Shown in pieces: positions 21,636 through 32,700 of a stretch of 64,000 nt of DNA (within the stretch, counting starts at the first letter, position 1; each line of letters starts with the position of its first letter). The DNA comes from Myotis daubentonii (taxonomy: Eukaryota > Chordata > Mammalia > Chiroptera > Vespertilionidae), in the NCBI RefSeq assembly GCF_963259705.1, contig NC_081844.1, positions 102,388,671 to 102,452,670 of the forward strand. Reading direction: 5' to 3'. The translations under genes were made by a program, and so were the position numbers. The notes under the pieces were generated by a model, which saw only the letters and a list, made by a program, of their open reading frames with translations, made no database searches and was not told the DNA's origin.

Positions 21636-21989
21636 CTAGAGGTCTGGTGAATGAAATTCATACACTTGGGGGGGGGGCATGGTGAGTGGTTCCTCAGCCC
21701 GGCCTGTGCCCTCTCACAGTCTGGGAACCCCAGGGGAAGTGGGCCTAAGCCGTCGGTCAGACATCCTTACCACTGCCATGGAGGCGGGAGAGGCTTCCAC
21801 CACCGTCACTGTGCTCACCAGTCTTGTTCCTGGCTTCTGGCTGAGCCGTGCTCTCCCTGTGGGAGTGCACTGACCACCAGGGGGCAGTTCTTGCGTTGAG
21901 CGCCTGCCCCCTGGTGGTCAGTGCACATCATAGTGACTGGTCATTCTGCCGTTCGGTCGATTTGTATATTAGCCTTTTATTATATAGGA
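21636..21989 (-). mobile_element. HeliBat-type Helitron with complete ends
   Basis: The plus strand starts CTAGAGGTCTGGTGAATG with the decayed 3' hairpin (GAATGAAATTCATACAC), and ends TATATTAGCCTTTTATTAT then ATAGGA followed by T. The preceding base is A. The element is 354 bp without coding capacity. Its 5' half carries a long perfect palindrome (21866-21925), a feature I associate with this Helitron subfamily. Confidence 0.92.
21866..21925. promoter_or_regulatory. Perfect 22-bp palindrome with two CTCF-like core motifs
   Basis: The left arm 21866-21887 and right arm 21904-21925 are exact reverse complements around a 16-base loop. Each arm contains CCACCAGGGGGC (plus strand on the left, minus strand on the right), matching the well-known CTCF core. 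The pair is thus two inverted motif copies within one Helitron. Binding in cells is not shown by sequence alone. Confidence 0.6.
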
Positions 21990-22009
21990 TATTAATCATG
22001 CTCTATTAG

Positions 22010-22540
22010 CCATGATGGTTCTGTTCTGATTAGAGAAAGCACACATTCTAACCTGGCTGGGAGTTGTATGCCCTGGGACATGGGAGCTAACATCAGAATG
22101 CAATCCATCCTCCCGTCCTGAGAACTGCCTATCGCTATGGAAAGATTTACAACCTTGTGGCTAAAAAATCTAGTCCTGGAGGCACCTGCTCTTTACAACC
22201 CTAACCCCTATTGCCTGTAATCTGGTCCCAATGGTGCCCAGAGGCACCTGCACTATGCAACTCCTGACCCCCAGCCCACATGACTTGTAACCTGTAATGA
22301 TTATACCATGCCTACTTTCCCATGCCTGTAATTTCTAATTTCCTATGTAATCTTTATTCTTCTACTCAATATAAGCAGCTGGCTTACGGTGGGGGGGGGG
22401 CAGAGAAGATTTTTGTGGATGACCTACTGCTCCCCCATACTTGCTGGCATTATTAGAATAAACACTCATAAATGATTCAACCCTGTCTCTGACTAATTGG
22501 CTCAAATAGTGACAGGCAGCCTGGACCCCTTGGTTGTTCA
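22010..22540 (+). mobile_element. Putative ERV LTR, family not recognised
   Basis: LTR-like architecture: a U3-like part with direct repeats (GAGGCACCTGC at 22179 and 22241), a TATA-like AATATAAG near 22368-22375, an AATAAA signal at 22457-22462, then a U5-like GACTAATTGGCTC segment ending GGTTGTTCA. Left boundary uncertain; no target duplication found. A solo LTR is the best reading, by architecture rather than family match. Confidence 0.5.
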
Positions 22541-23229
22541 GTTAAAAAACCAACCCATTTTCAGTGACGCATCATTTAAAATTGAAGTTTTTCACTTAGC
22601 ATTGACTTGTTCTTAGCAGGTTCTAAGAATAACATCTGTATTTCAAATATAAAAGCATGATTTATAACTCACCTTTTCCTAAAACACGTGCTTTCACAGC
22701 TTTAGCTGTACATCGAATTATTTTTTATCCTTTCTCCTTTATTAAAATAGTCTTTGAACTAGGCATCCTGCTTAAAAGATTAGATCTTATAGGAAAACAT
22801 AGCATATTGTATTTAAATATGCTAATCTCTTAGAGGAAATGAAGGATCTGAGCCTGCTCATTAAGAAATAAATTAATTCATCACCAACGCATTCATCATC
22901 AATCATCATCCAGTTGTGTCCAGTTTTCAATTAAGTTTTTCCAAACTGCTTTGTGCCTTTACCAAAAGAACTGATTATCTCTGATGATGATTTTTTGTGG
23001 GTATTCGGATGTTGATGGCGGTTGAATTGGCATAAACACGCTGAATGTCTTTTTTATTCAAGTAGTTAAGCAGTGGCTGTTCAGTGCAAACAAATACAGT
23101 ATGATGACAAGTAAAAATTCTTATTTGTTTAAAATGTATTTTAGTGGCCAGATATCCAGATTGACAGGGACTGTTTTACATGAGCAAAGCTACCATTAAT
23201 GCACACATTGATTAGTTGTTATAGATGCA
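22541..23229. other. Single-copy AT-rich stretch
   Basis: Repeat-free, with clustered ATCATC/CATCA-type words around 22880-22915. May include conserved non-coding sequence; not testable here. Confidence 0.4.
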
Positions 23230-23385
23230 TCATCCATTCATTCATCGGTGCATCATTTATTGAAACAACATTTATTAACCGCTATCAGTTTCTAGTACTG
23301 TGCCAGGCACTGAGCATATAAATCAGTAAATGTAACTGACATGTTTCCTGCCCTGGTGGCACTTCCAGTCCATTTTATTGGAGTT
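23230..23385 (-). mobile_element. L2 LINE 3' end remnant
   Basis: Reverse-strand L2 tail: CATTCATTCATCGG, AACATTTATTAACCGC, TACTGTGCCAGGCACTGAGC, CCTGCCCTGGTGGCACTTCC. Boundaries approximate. Confidence 0.65.
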
Positions 23386-24439
23386 TCCTTGTTCTGTGCT
23401 GCAGTGTCACTAAATAGCACACTATCAATCACGGTGACTTTACATCATCTCCCTTGGCTTGTTCTATACAGTGAACACCAAAGGCCATGATGACTGTACC
23501 GATGAACCTCCAGTACACACCGGCCTCCTTACTCGTGGAGTTAATGAGTAGTCCATGACAGAGGAGGCCAATTTCTGACTATCTCTTTAAGGTTTCCATG
23601 CAGAATGAGGATGTATGAAAATGACTCACCATGCCTGCCACTTATCTCTAGATTCCTATACCATGAAGATGATCACAATCTGCCATCATGCTGTTAAAAT
23701 GATGCATCACCCTACCAGTACGCTGAAATGATCGAGTATTATTGCAGCCTCTTACAAGTTGGGCACTGAGATAATTTGGCTAGTGTTGGAGGAAGAATGT
23801 TCCACAACCCCTGTGGCTCTCCCTTCATTGAATAAATATGGCATGCTGCTGCTTTTGTTCTCCGTGTGTATGGAAGAGCAATTAAATGTGTCAAAAAAGA
23901 AAAATCACAAAAATGTGCCGACTTTTTTTTTCCCCTATGAAATTTGCAAGACTCCATTCAATCTGCCTTCAAATTATTGTTTGACAATGCAGGATGTTGT
24001 TATCTTTGAAATATTAGATCACTTGTAGTGGACATTACATTTCTTATTGTGGTTTCATGACTTCTGTGTCTACTAAGGACCTCGCCATGGTTTTATATAT
24101 TTCTATTAAAATGTCACCGGGCTACCAAGATTTACATACACACCTTGATGTACTTATTTTTATTTAGATAGTTTGAATGAACTGCTTAAAAAATGCAAAT
24201 GTCTGAATATTTCAGTTAAGAGGAAGAATGGTGAATATGGCCAGACTGCTGTAATTCTTGCTTTCTAGTCAGTTATGTAGCTGATATTCAAGTATATTCT
24301 TAGAAAGATTATAAAATCATTGTGATGAGAAAGGAATCAAGGAATTTTTTTTTCTACTGTGAGTGGTCAGAGGAATGAAAGGGAAACAAGGGAAATCAAA
24401 GGGGTTTTTTTTTTGTCCATTTTGTTTGTGGATATATTC
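23386..24439. other. Single-copy stretch, nothing recognised
   Basis: Uniform unique sequence without transposon signature. Opposing frames at 23739-24028 overlap and show no domain. Confidence 0.45.
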
Positions 24440-24515
24440 CAAGCAACTCAGTTAATTCAGTATTCTGTAACATAGTAAGTGCTCAATAAATGGGTGAATT
24501 GAATGACTTAATGGA
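24440..24515 (+). mobile_element. L2 or MIR tail fragment
   Basis: AACATAGTAAGTGCTCAATA then AATGGGTGAATTGAATGA is the common L2/MIR 3' end. Too short to choose between them. Confidence 0.5.
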
Positions 24516-24691
24516 CTAAACCTCTTAACAATAAAACTTATTACTAAGCTTACAAAGGAACACAGCCGCTGATAAATTGTAACTTAATTCACTAATTTCC
24601 CTATGTAGTTTAAATGAGAACTAGCTTATTATTTTAATACAAAAATGAATATTTTTATTTTAGGCAGTTGAACTGTATCTATTGATTTTCC

Positions 24692-24800
24692 CTGTCTACT
24701 GATAGATAGTAAGCTTTGAGGCCCTGTGTTCTTACTCATATATCTAATGTCCACAAGGGTCTGGCCTAAATTAGATCTTTAACTATTATTTATGTGAATT
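24692..24800 (+). mobile_element. L2 LINE 3' end remnant
   Basis: GTCTACTGATAGATAGTAAG, CTTTGAGGCCCTGTGTTC, CAAGGGTCTGGCCTAAATTA follow the L2 terminal order at high divergence. Confidence 0.5.
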
Positions 24801-24943
24801 TTCCATCCAGAAAAAGGACCTTGTACGTTTCGTAAAAAAATAAATAGGATATCAATTCTGTTTTTACATTGTATTATTGAGGTATTTTTTAAAACAATAA
24901 ATGTTGCGTAAAATCTGGAACAAATACACAGAGTACCGACAGT

Positions 24944-25480
24944 GCTGTTGAACAGTAAACTTCACAGCTCAAGATTTGCTGAAAGACAGGGTTTATTGCC
25001 CCACGTGCTAGCCAGGTTCAGGGGTGCACAGTCTAACCCAGGCGCACAGGGCTAGTTGGGGAAGACAAGCATGTCCGCCATCCTGCAGCCGGTGGTGCTC
25101 CTTTATATAGTAAGTTTAGGGAAGAAAGATGTAAGTTGTTTCAAAAGAATCTACATTCCCTGTAGACAAGGAGCTGGGAGAAGGTGAAGAGCGGCTAGTT
25201 CTGGGATTGGTGTGTTGTCAGTAAGGAAGGAGCATTTGCCCCTTTGGATTGTGAGATTGTGGGCAGCAGTCCGGGAAGGTCATGCATAAGGCAGATGCAG
25301 TGGACATGATGGCTGTTCTCTACTAAGTTCCCTGAAAATAGTCACCTGGAAGTCAGTTCCCAGTTTCCACACACATTCAGGAATGTTACCAGCCTTTGGG
25401 TGGTGCAGGCCTGCAGCTGTTAACTAAATAACCCCTGCTGTCTCTTCCACCCTCCCTCTAGCCGGCCGTAACTTAATCTA
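24944..25480 (-). mobile_element. Putative ERV LTR, family not recognised
   Basis: On the minus strand there is a TATA-like TATATAAA (plus 25102-25109), then about 110 bases on an AATAAA signal (plus 24992-24997), the spacing expected of an LTR R region. The U3-like part contains CCAGGTGACTATTTTC-type sequence. Ends are not fixed and no target duplication was found. Architecture supports an LTR; I do not recognise the family. Confidence 0.5.
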
Positions 25481-25559
25481 GGGCATCTCAGAAGTTTCTC
25501 CTCCTTAGTCCACCAACAGAGACCTGAGTCTCGGTCTCCTCGGCAGATCACAGGGCTTC

Positions 25560-25865
25560 TCAATACCCTGCCTTCGCCAGGCTTCCCCTCTGCGTGGATA
25601 CCCTGCCCTGCTCGCTCAGTGCCTTTCCTCCTGGTCCCACAAGCTAATTTCTATTATTTCTTGAAGATGCAACTCAGTTAGATCATCTTTCAGAAAACCT
25701 TCCTTCCCCCTTCTTTCAGCATTCCTTGGGGTGCCCTTCCACATTTTTGTTTCCATCTGTGACCATCTTCCTAATCTGGGGACTTTGGTGTTCTATTGGG
25801 TTTTATTCACTGCCACAGCTCCAGTGCCCAGTGGAGTGCATGGCATTAAGGGGCATCACCAGTGC
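25560..25865 (+). mobile_element. L2 LINE 3' region remnant
   Basis: TGAAGATGCAACTCAGTTAG, TCTTTCAGAAAACCTTCCTT, GCATTCCTTGGGGTGCCC and CAGCTCCAGTGCCCAGTGGA match the order of the L2 3' region. Confidence 0.65.
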
Positions 25866-25870
25866 TATAT

Positions 25871-25920
25871 GGAAGGAAGGAAAGAAGGGAGGGAAGAAGG
25901 AAAGAGGGATGAAAGGAAAA
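25871..25920. repeat. GGAA/GGGA-rich purine tract
   Basis: Imperfect GGAAGGAAAGAAGGGAGGGA-type run; low complexity. Confidence 0.85.
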
Positions 25921-25944
25921 CGGAAAACTCTTCATTGCCTATTG

Positions 25945-26156
25945 AATAGGTCAGCAAACTTATTAGTCAACAGAGCCAAATATCAACAGAACAACGATTG
26001 AAATTTCTTTTGAGATCCAAATTTTTAAAACTTAAACTATATAGGTAGGTACATTGTTATTAACCTAATTAGGGTACTCCTAAGGCTTAGGAAGAGCCAC
26101 ACTCAAGGTGCCAAAGAGCTGCATGTGGCTCTCAAACCACAGTTTGCCGACCACCG
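25945..26156 (+). mobile_element. Non-autonomous hAT element, diverged, with target duplication
   Basis: The left end AATAGGTCAGCAAAC corresponds to the hAT start CAGTGGTCGGCAAAC, and the right end reads GTTTGCCGACCACCG. The right subterminal GAAGAGCCACACTCAAGG is shared with 58612-58772. The 8-bp flanks GCCTATTG (25937-25944) and GCCTATTC (26157-26164) match at 7 of 8. No transposase; the centre is AT-rich. Confidence 0.85.
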
Positions 26157-26164
26157 GCCTATTC

Positions 26165-26654
26165 AATAGGAGTCACCTTTACAGCAGAACAGCCACAAGT
26201 TAGAAAAAGGAGGGGGAATTAGAGGATTTAAAAAGATTACTATAGGTGTTATGAATGTTTCGCTATTAAAAATACACTATGTGTTTCCTTCTCTCTTTCC
26301 TGCTCATTTGATTGTGTCTGTTCCCCCTTTCCTTGGGCAACCCCACCATGAATTGCAATGCATTTTAATGGTCACCTATGTTGATGAACTGGTGGTGAAA
26401 TATTAATTTCTACTTGTATTAAGATTGTTATAATCTTGTTTCTGAGAGTTCAGAAACAAAATCATCATGGTAGGGAAAAAAGAATCATTGCTGTGTAGCA
26501 AGCTTAAAAATTTTTATTCCTAAATACTTACCTTGGGGTCAGTTCAATTTAATTAGCTTATCATCATGTTTTTGCAACACATCTTAAGGGCCAGAACAGT
26601 GTTCTGGTGTCAGAATAGAACGTTTTTTATGAATTCATTTCTTGAAATTCTCAC
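26165..26654. other. Single-copy stretch, nothing recognised
   Basis: AT-rich unique DNA. The frame at 26566-26775 runs into a MIR. Confidence 0.45.
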
Positions 26655-27095
26655 AACAATAGCTAATACTTACAGTGCTTACTATGCCAGCAACTATTCC
26701 AAGTGCTTTACATCATCAACTCATTTAATTCTCACAGCAACCCAATTAAATATAGCTTCTGTCTTTTGTAGATGAGGAAACTGAGACCTAGAGAAGTTCA
26801 ATAGTTTCTCTAGGGCAGCGGTTCTCAACCTGTGGGTCATGACCCCTTTCGCGGCTGAACGACCCTTTCACAGGGGTCGCCTAAGACCATCCTGCATATC
26901 AGATATTTACATGACGATTCATAACAGTAGCAACATTACAGTTATGAAGTAGCAACGAAAATAATTTTATGGTTGGGTCACAACATGAGGAACTGTATTT
27001 AAAGCGCCAGAAGGTTGAGAACCACTGCTCTGGGGTCTGACATCTCACATGAAGTTTAGTTGAAATTCTAACCCAGGTAGTTTAGATTGCAGGCT
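26655..27095 (-). mobile_element. MIR SINE, split by a hAT element
   Basis: Left piece 26655-26815 (AATAGCTAATACTTACAGTG, CCAAGTGCTTTACATCATCA, GATGAGGAAACTGAGACCTA) and right piece 27028-27095 (GTTGAAATTCTAACCCAGGT) form one reverse-strand MIR when the 26816-27027 insertion is removed. Confidence 0.82.
26816..27027 (+). mobile_element. Non-autonomous hAT element with 8-bp target duplication
   Basis: Begins CAGCGGTTCTCAACCTGTGG and ends AAGGTTGAGAACCACTG. The flanks are CTCTAGGG (26808-26815) and CTCTGGGG (27028-27035), 7 of 8 identical. A copy of the same family in reverse lies at 33042-33248. About 212 bp, no coding capacity. Confidence 0.92.
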
Positions 27096-27392
27096 AATCC
27101 CATCAAACCTCAGAGGATTTTAACCTGGAGCCTGGATAATGTAGAAGCTGGTTCATGGCAGTGGTTACAAGCTGAATTATGTTTAATATCATAAGCCAAT
27201 CTAGCATGATTAAGTTCTCATTTTCAAACATTTTATTTTTCACTTGAGGATATTTTATGAATATACCCCCTTTCAACAAGGTGTCCATTGAATAAAGTGA
27301 GGGGTACTGCTAGGTAGAGAATTAGTTGACTATATAATGCTCTTCAACTCTTAAGATCTGTTTCTTACCTACACAACATTTCTGACACCAAG
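27096..27392. other. Single-copy stretch, nothing recognised
   Basis: Short anonymous sequence before an LTR. Confidence 0.45.
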
Positions 27393-28065
27393 TGTGTGGG
27401 TTTTACATAGGAAGCAGTTCTTCAAGTCTCTGTGGACACCAACTGGGCATCTTCTGATGGATAATTCAATTCTGGCACTAACCACCTGGATTCAGCACAA
27501 ATTAAGAGCTCAGTCGCATAAGATTGATGCCCACGGCAATTCAGGGGCCTTCTGACCGTCTGACTGACCAGCTCTCAATCAGGAGGTTTGCACAACCCCC
27601 TCCTCAGTATCGATAATTTGCCAGAACAGTTCACAGAACCCAGGAAAATGCTATGGCTGGTTTATTATGGAGGCTGAAGCTAAAGAACACCCACATGAAA
27701 GAGATTTGTGGAACAAGGAGTGGAAGAGGGTGCAGAGCTGCTGTGCCTCCCCAGCACCTCTGGGTGCTCACCAAACCAGCAGCTCCTCAGCCCCTGCAGT
27801 TTAGGGTCTTGATGGAGATTCCATCCCAATGATCAAGTCATTGGCCTTTGGTGATTGAACTCAATCTCCAGCCCCTCTCTGACCTGTGGTCTGGGAGTGG
27901 GGTTGCAAGTTCCCACCCTTTCATGCCGTGGTTGGCTCCTCTGGCAACCAGCCCCCACACTCCCATCCTTGAGGACTTTCCAAAAGCCACCTCATTAACA
28001 TAAACTCAGGTGTGCCAGGAATCAAAGGCGAAGACCAAGGATATATTTCTGAGGACATCACAACA
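27393..28065 (+). mobile_element. MER21-like ERVL LTR
   Basis: Starts TGTGTGGGTTTTAC and ends GACATCACAACA. Internal landmarks match an ancient ERVL LTR: CAGAACAGTTCACAGAACCC, GGTTTATTATGGAGGCT, GATCAAGTCATTGGCCTTTG, CACCTCATTAACATAAACTC, GGTGTGCCAGGAATC and AAGACCAAGGATATATTTCT. The subfamily name is from memory of the pattern. Confidence 0.72.
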
Positions 28066-29090
28066 GCATGCTGACATTTAGTGTTTATGATTTCCGAGGA
28101 TAATATGAGGACACAGGGAGGGGCCCTCCTGCAGCTGCCACCAAATGCCAGTAGTAGCCATTTGGAGCCCTCTTTGTTTACAGCTAAAAAAAAACCCCAG
28201 CTCTTTTCTTCTTAAAAATGTTCCTAAAACCCTGTGGTAATATGTGGTTTTCCACTCGGTGGGAGGTCAATAAATCCCTGTTGACTCTCTCTACATTCAG
28301 CAGCTCCAAGTAAAAAGGAAAGAAGCCTCGTCCACCCAGCCATTGCATCCACTCTGGCTTTTTCTCATGCTCCATTTAGATGCCTAATAGTTAAGCCAGT
28401 GTAGTGTGCGGGGCTCAATCCTGAGCCACTGGCAGACGCACTTGTATACAACATTTGCTACTTTTTGTCGGAGAAATAATCACATCGGAGAAGCAAGGCT
28501 CTATACATGCTTTCAGGCTGCTGTGATTTCTTCTACTTATTTATGTACCGTGCACCCTGTTTTTCTATTTTTTTTTTTCCCCACAAGGAAACTTGCATGG
28601 AATAGGGCAGAAATTTTATTTTGGAGTTTATTTGCTTTTAGAAATGGGAGGGTATAGGCTTGGTTGACACATAGCCAAACTTCAAATATCATTATAATAA
28701 TAATTGTATGTACACACCCGCACATGGTTCAGATCTGCTTGTGGATTTGTCTTGAGATTTACGTCATGAAAGACTTTCTAATGTGGAAGCTATTAGGAGG
28801 GAGAGTTCTTTGCCTCTCAAATTGGGAATGAAATCAGCATTCCGTTGTATAGGTCCAAACCAGGGGTGCAGTTTTAATATAGACCCACAATGCTGCAGCT
28901 CTTACCTAGTATTTAACCGAGGGAAAACCTCTCAGGCATAGTCCACAGTGAGGATATGTGTGTACGCATTTCTGAAAAAGTACTGACAAAAAAGTGTCCT
29001 AGTTACCAGAGATTAATTTGCCTTCTCTTGGGAATGTTTATGACTTGGATGCATTAGGATTGTAACTATTTTGAATGATTAGGAGGTTAT
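28066..29090. other. Single-copy stretch, nothing recognised
   Basis: Repeat-poor. Has a T run near 28569. Overlapping frames at 28406-28725 on both strands have no domain. Confidence 0.45.
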
Positions 29091-29125
29091 ATATATTATA
29101 ATATATATTCTATATATATTATAGT
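29091..29125. repeat. AT-rich palindromic tract
   Basis: ATATATTATAATATATATTC-type alternating sequence, self-complementary. Confidence 0.8.
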
Positions 29126-29149
29126 GGTGATATAGTTTTTTTTTTAATT

Positions 29150-29600
29150 CATCAACATTTATATCAGTTTGACTTTAAGAATGAAGATGAAAGGTCTTTA
29201 ATCCTCTTACCCAATCTGTAAATAAAAATCTAAAAAAAATGCCTGTCACAATTAATGCAATTATCAGATACGCCAGAAATTCATAGCATTTTCTAATATT
29301 CACCTTTCCCTGTTTTTAAACCTATGTTTTCACCTTTAAGTTAAAAACATTGCCAAATAGAGTTTATACATCTGCTGCAGAAACTGTAACAAATTCAGTG
29401 CAACGTGAAATCAATAAAGGCTGCTTTCAGCTGGTGAAATACAAGGGCAAACTCTCTTTGTGCACAGAATGAGACTGAACACCAATTTTCTTCCGGAGAT
29501 GAATATTTCTGTTTATGATGTCGGGACCAGACATAGCCTGCCAATAATCAATTGATCTAAAGCTAAATGATAAAGATGGCAAATGGATCCGTTCTTGTGT
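29150..29600. other. Repeat-free block: candidate conserved non-coding element
   Basis: Complex, non-repetitive, AT-rich sequence with clustered homeodomain-like words (CACAATTAATGCAATTATC, CCAATAATCAATTGATC). No transposon or coding signal. Conservation is inferred, not measured. Confidence 0.35.
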
Positions 29601-30124
29601 ATAGGTGTTGAAGAATAGGGCTTTTGTTTTGTAGGTGAAAATTGAACTTATTGAAGCAATTGAGTTTGAAAAGTGTATTTAAAATCTTGTGAGCATTTTC
29701 CATGGGCTGAAAATATTTATCCTTTTGTAGTGTACTGGGCAGGTCATGAACCACACAGGTGATTATCAAATTGATGGTCCCTCTCTGTTGCCTTGTTGAG
29801 TTATGCAAATTCGGCATGAAGCTGGCCTGTGAAGGAAGGAAACGTGTCAAAACACAAAGGATCTCCATATTTCTTTCATCAAAATCACACATTAAAAAAA
29901 AATTAAAGTATAGGCTAGTTAGAACATGATTATGGATTTGACACTGCAGTGTTTTAAGGAAAATTCCTGTATTTTAGTTTAAGAATGTTCTTCTTCTTCT
30001 TTTTTTTTTTTTGTGGCAGACACCATCTGATTCTGTCATTGGTGTATCAGAATGCAGCATTTTAATCACTGTCATTTGATCTATTATCATGTTCAGACTA
30101 GTCCACTATTATCTTCTTTCATTG
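29601..30124. other. Single-copy stretch with a T run
   Basis: The minus-strand frame at 29563-29892 has no domain. Poly-T at about 29999-30013. Confidence 0.45.
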
Positions 30125-30300
30125 TGTCATTTAATAGATGGGTGACCTTTTGCAAGTTACTTAGCTCTGCGGTTCCTGAATTGCTTTATTTGTAAAATGG
30201 GCAGAAATTAGAACCTAATCTGTAGTTTGCCCTTAGATCCAAATGTAATTAGAAGGGTGCTGGCCACAGAGAAAGTGCTGAATAGATAGAAGCTACTTTT
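30125..30300 (+). mobile_element. MIR SINE
   Basis: GGTGACCTTTTGCAAGTTAC, TTGCTTTATTTGTAAAATGG, GCAGAAATTAGAACC and a terminal GAAAGTGCTGAATAGATAG are in MIR order. Confidence 0.75.
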
Positions 30301-30639
30301 GTGAAGACTTCCAATCCTGTTTGCCTTATAAAAGCATGGAAGTCATGGGTATTCCCTGGTAATCTTTCATGGTTTCTTGTTAGATGAACCTAATTCTATC
30401 CTAACCACCTTGATCATAAGCTCTTGTCATATGCTTCTTTGGTGTTGCTTATGAAGTGGCAAAAAAACAATGCATTGTGAAATAAGGTTCATTTTGTAGA
30501 TCCAAGATTAAGACTTCACTAAAATGTACATAGATTCTGCTCGGTCAAGAGGGCTGGTGTAAGAGGTGGAACAAGGGTTCCCTTATCCAGGGACCTGCCC
30601 TGTGTAGCATGTTTAAAAGCTCGTTATGGTTTATGGAGC

Positions 30640-30866
30640 AAAAATTTCCAAACTATGTTCTGTGGGATATTGTGTCAAAAAAATAATAAGTCCCCCCACC
30701 CCCCATGCATGGTCAGATAATATTGAGAACGTTCATGAAACAATCAGGAACCTGTGATTCAAGATTTCTCAGGACCTTGGGTGCCCTAACATGCATGGGG
30801 TAAGTCAAGGACTCAATATCGTGAACATCAGGATTCGGGAAGTGTTGCTCTAAGTCCCTGCCTGCA
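30640..30866. mobile_element. Possible ancient hAT-Charlie remnant
   Basis: TTCCAAACTATGTTCTGTGG near the left end resembles the opening of Charlie-type MITEs, and an AAGTGTTGCTCTAAG segment may be the far end. Strongly decayed; a chance resemblance is possible. Confidence 0.3.
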
Positions 30867-31654
30867 GAACTGTGCCTTTCTAGTGACACTCCACAGTGCC
30901 CTGGCAGTGTGCGGTTCCCCAGTTAAGTACTGAAATTTGAAAATGATTTACAAAAACCGAACAAACCAACTCAAGGAGATCCTGTAACCCAGACTCTGTC
31001 ACTCACTTGCATTTCAGTGCATTTACTCCTGAATGAGAAGCGGGAAGAATTGGGAAACTGGCAGGGTTTTGCTAGACACGTGTGCTCATGCAGCGTGTGG
31101 GGAAAATGACAATATGTCTGAGCAGCACTGGACTCCTCAACCTCTTTCCTTTCCGCTAAATGATTCCTGGGGCCCGGCATACCACTAACTGCTTCACTGT
31201 CACTCTCGAGTTGTCTGGGTATCGCTATAACAAAGCACTTAGGTTTTATGACTTTCAGATGTCTTGTTAGTGGGCAAATGAAGTGATGGGACAAGTGGGT
31301 TTTGTCTAGTTGCTAAGGAATAAAAATAACAAGTGTCTTTATTACTTTGCTGACAATCTATTTATAAATTTCCAGAGGAGGAGGCTTCAGAGAAAATACG
31401 CATGTTTTGGACATACCTGAGATTTCTCAAATGAGATGATTTATTGCTGGCCCCTGCTGTCACTACTTAAGTAGCATGGGCAGAGACTGACCCTACACTT
31501 AGCTTCAGACTTGGTGCTTATGGCCATTGGAGAAATGAGGTCTGGTAAAGGCTGTTCCGTTCACCTGCTTTTTGCCCTTGCAAACACTGAACTGGGATTT
31601 GAAAATATTGCACCGTTGTCACCTTCACCACACACGATAGAAGAAAAAAGAAAA
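30867..31654. other. Single-copy stretch, nothing recognised
   Basis: The minus-strand frame at 30971-31294 (107 residues) has no domain or flanking exon features. Confidence 0.45.
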
Positions 31655-31790
31655 AAAAAACTTTTCTTTCTTTCTTTTTTTTTTTAGTGTTTGCCCCACA
31701 AGGGATTTTTTTCCAAAATGGAAAGTCACCCATGAAGTCTTCCTGTGAAAGCTGTGACAGGTTTTTTTTTTTTTGGGGGGGGGGGTTCAT
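31655..31790. repeat. Cluster of homopolymer runs
   Basis: An A run near 31651-31660, T runs near 31677-31685 and 31761-31774, and a G run near 31775-31785. Spurious frames cross it on both strands. Confidence 0.8.
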
Positions 31791-32039
31791 TTGTCATTGC
31801 TCTTCCTAGCTTCAAGCTCTTCTTAATCTTCAAGTCAGAGAGCACCCCTTCAGTTCCCTTGCCCCACAGGGCTGGGCCCCCACACTACTGGGAGGTTTTG
31901 GAGAGCCAACAGAGCATTATGGGTACTGGCATGCAAATGAGCCATTCTAGTCAGGTAACTTACCTGCTGAGAAAGTCAAAGAGAGCAAAATACGCTTTTT
32001 TTGGTTACACACCTGGCCCCATCAAGCCTTTATCCAGAA

Positions 32040-32700
32040 TAAAATAACGCTTTAAAAAGTGCCTAGACTGTGAGAATTTTGAGTCCAAATGGCTAGACTT
32101 GACACCTCTTGGTGTGTGAAATATTTAGGTTGCATATTCATAGCTGTACTTTAAGGGGATTAAAGCTAAAGGTCAGGTAGAGGAAATGGTAAATTATGGT
32201 GACCTGTTGTTTATTGATAAATATACTGTGGTATTTCCAACTTCTGAAAACCCACATTTGTTTTTTGTTTGTGTGTTGTTGTTTTTTGAACTAAGCATTG
32301 CCATTTGTTTTCATGCAGGTGCGATTCATAATATCCCAGCATCTGAGTTAATAAAGAAGTTTTGTAGGCTCAAATGGTGTTGGCGCTGTGATAATTCGGC
32401 AATCTGTTACAGTAGGAAAAATATCTCATACAGTAGCCCCAGTGGTCACATTTGCTTTGTGCAAAGAATGCCTTCCACCTGCTATTGTTCTCCAGTGTTT
32501 AGGTTTCAAAAGCCTCTCCTTATTGAAGACAAAAAGATCCCACACGGTACCCAGATAGAGTAAGTCAAAGTGAAATGAGGGCGGTTTGCTTATCGATGCA
32601 CCCCTTATTTAGAGTGAGCTCCTCTCCTGCTCACCAGGTAATAATTTACATGTTGTCAGGGCACTTAAACAGGAAACATCCCAATCGCTACCATATATCA
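32040..32700. other. Repeat-free block: candidate conserved non-coding element
   Basis: Unique sequence bounded on the right by a Helitron. The frame at 32186-32563 (125 residues) starts hydrophobic but resembles no family and lacks splice or 3' end features; I treat it as chance. Conservation is untested. Confidence 0.3.

Noticed and set aside
32186..32563. 125-codon frame with a hydrophobic N-terminal stretch
   Set aside because: No recognisable family, no splice or polyadenylation context. The hydrophobic run comes from T-rich sequence.
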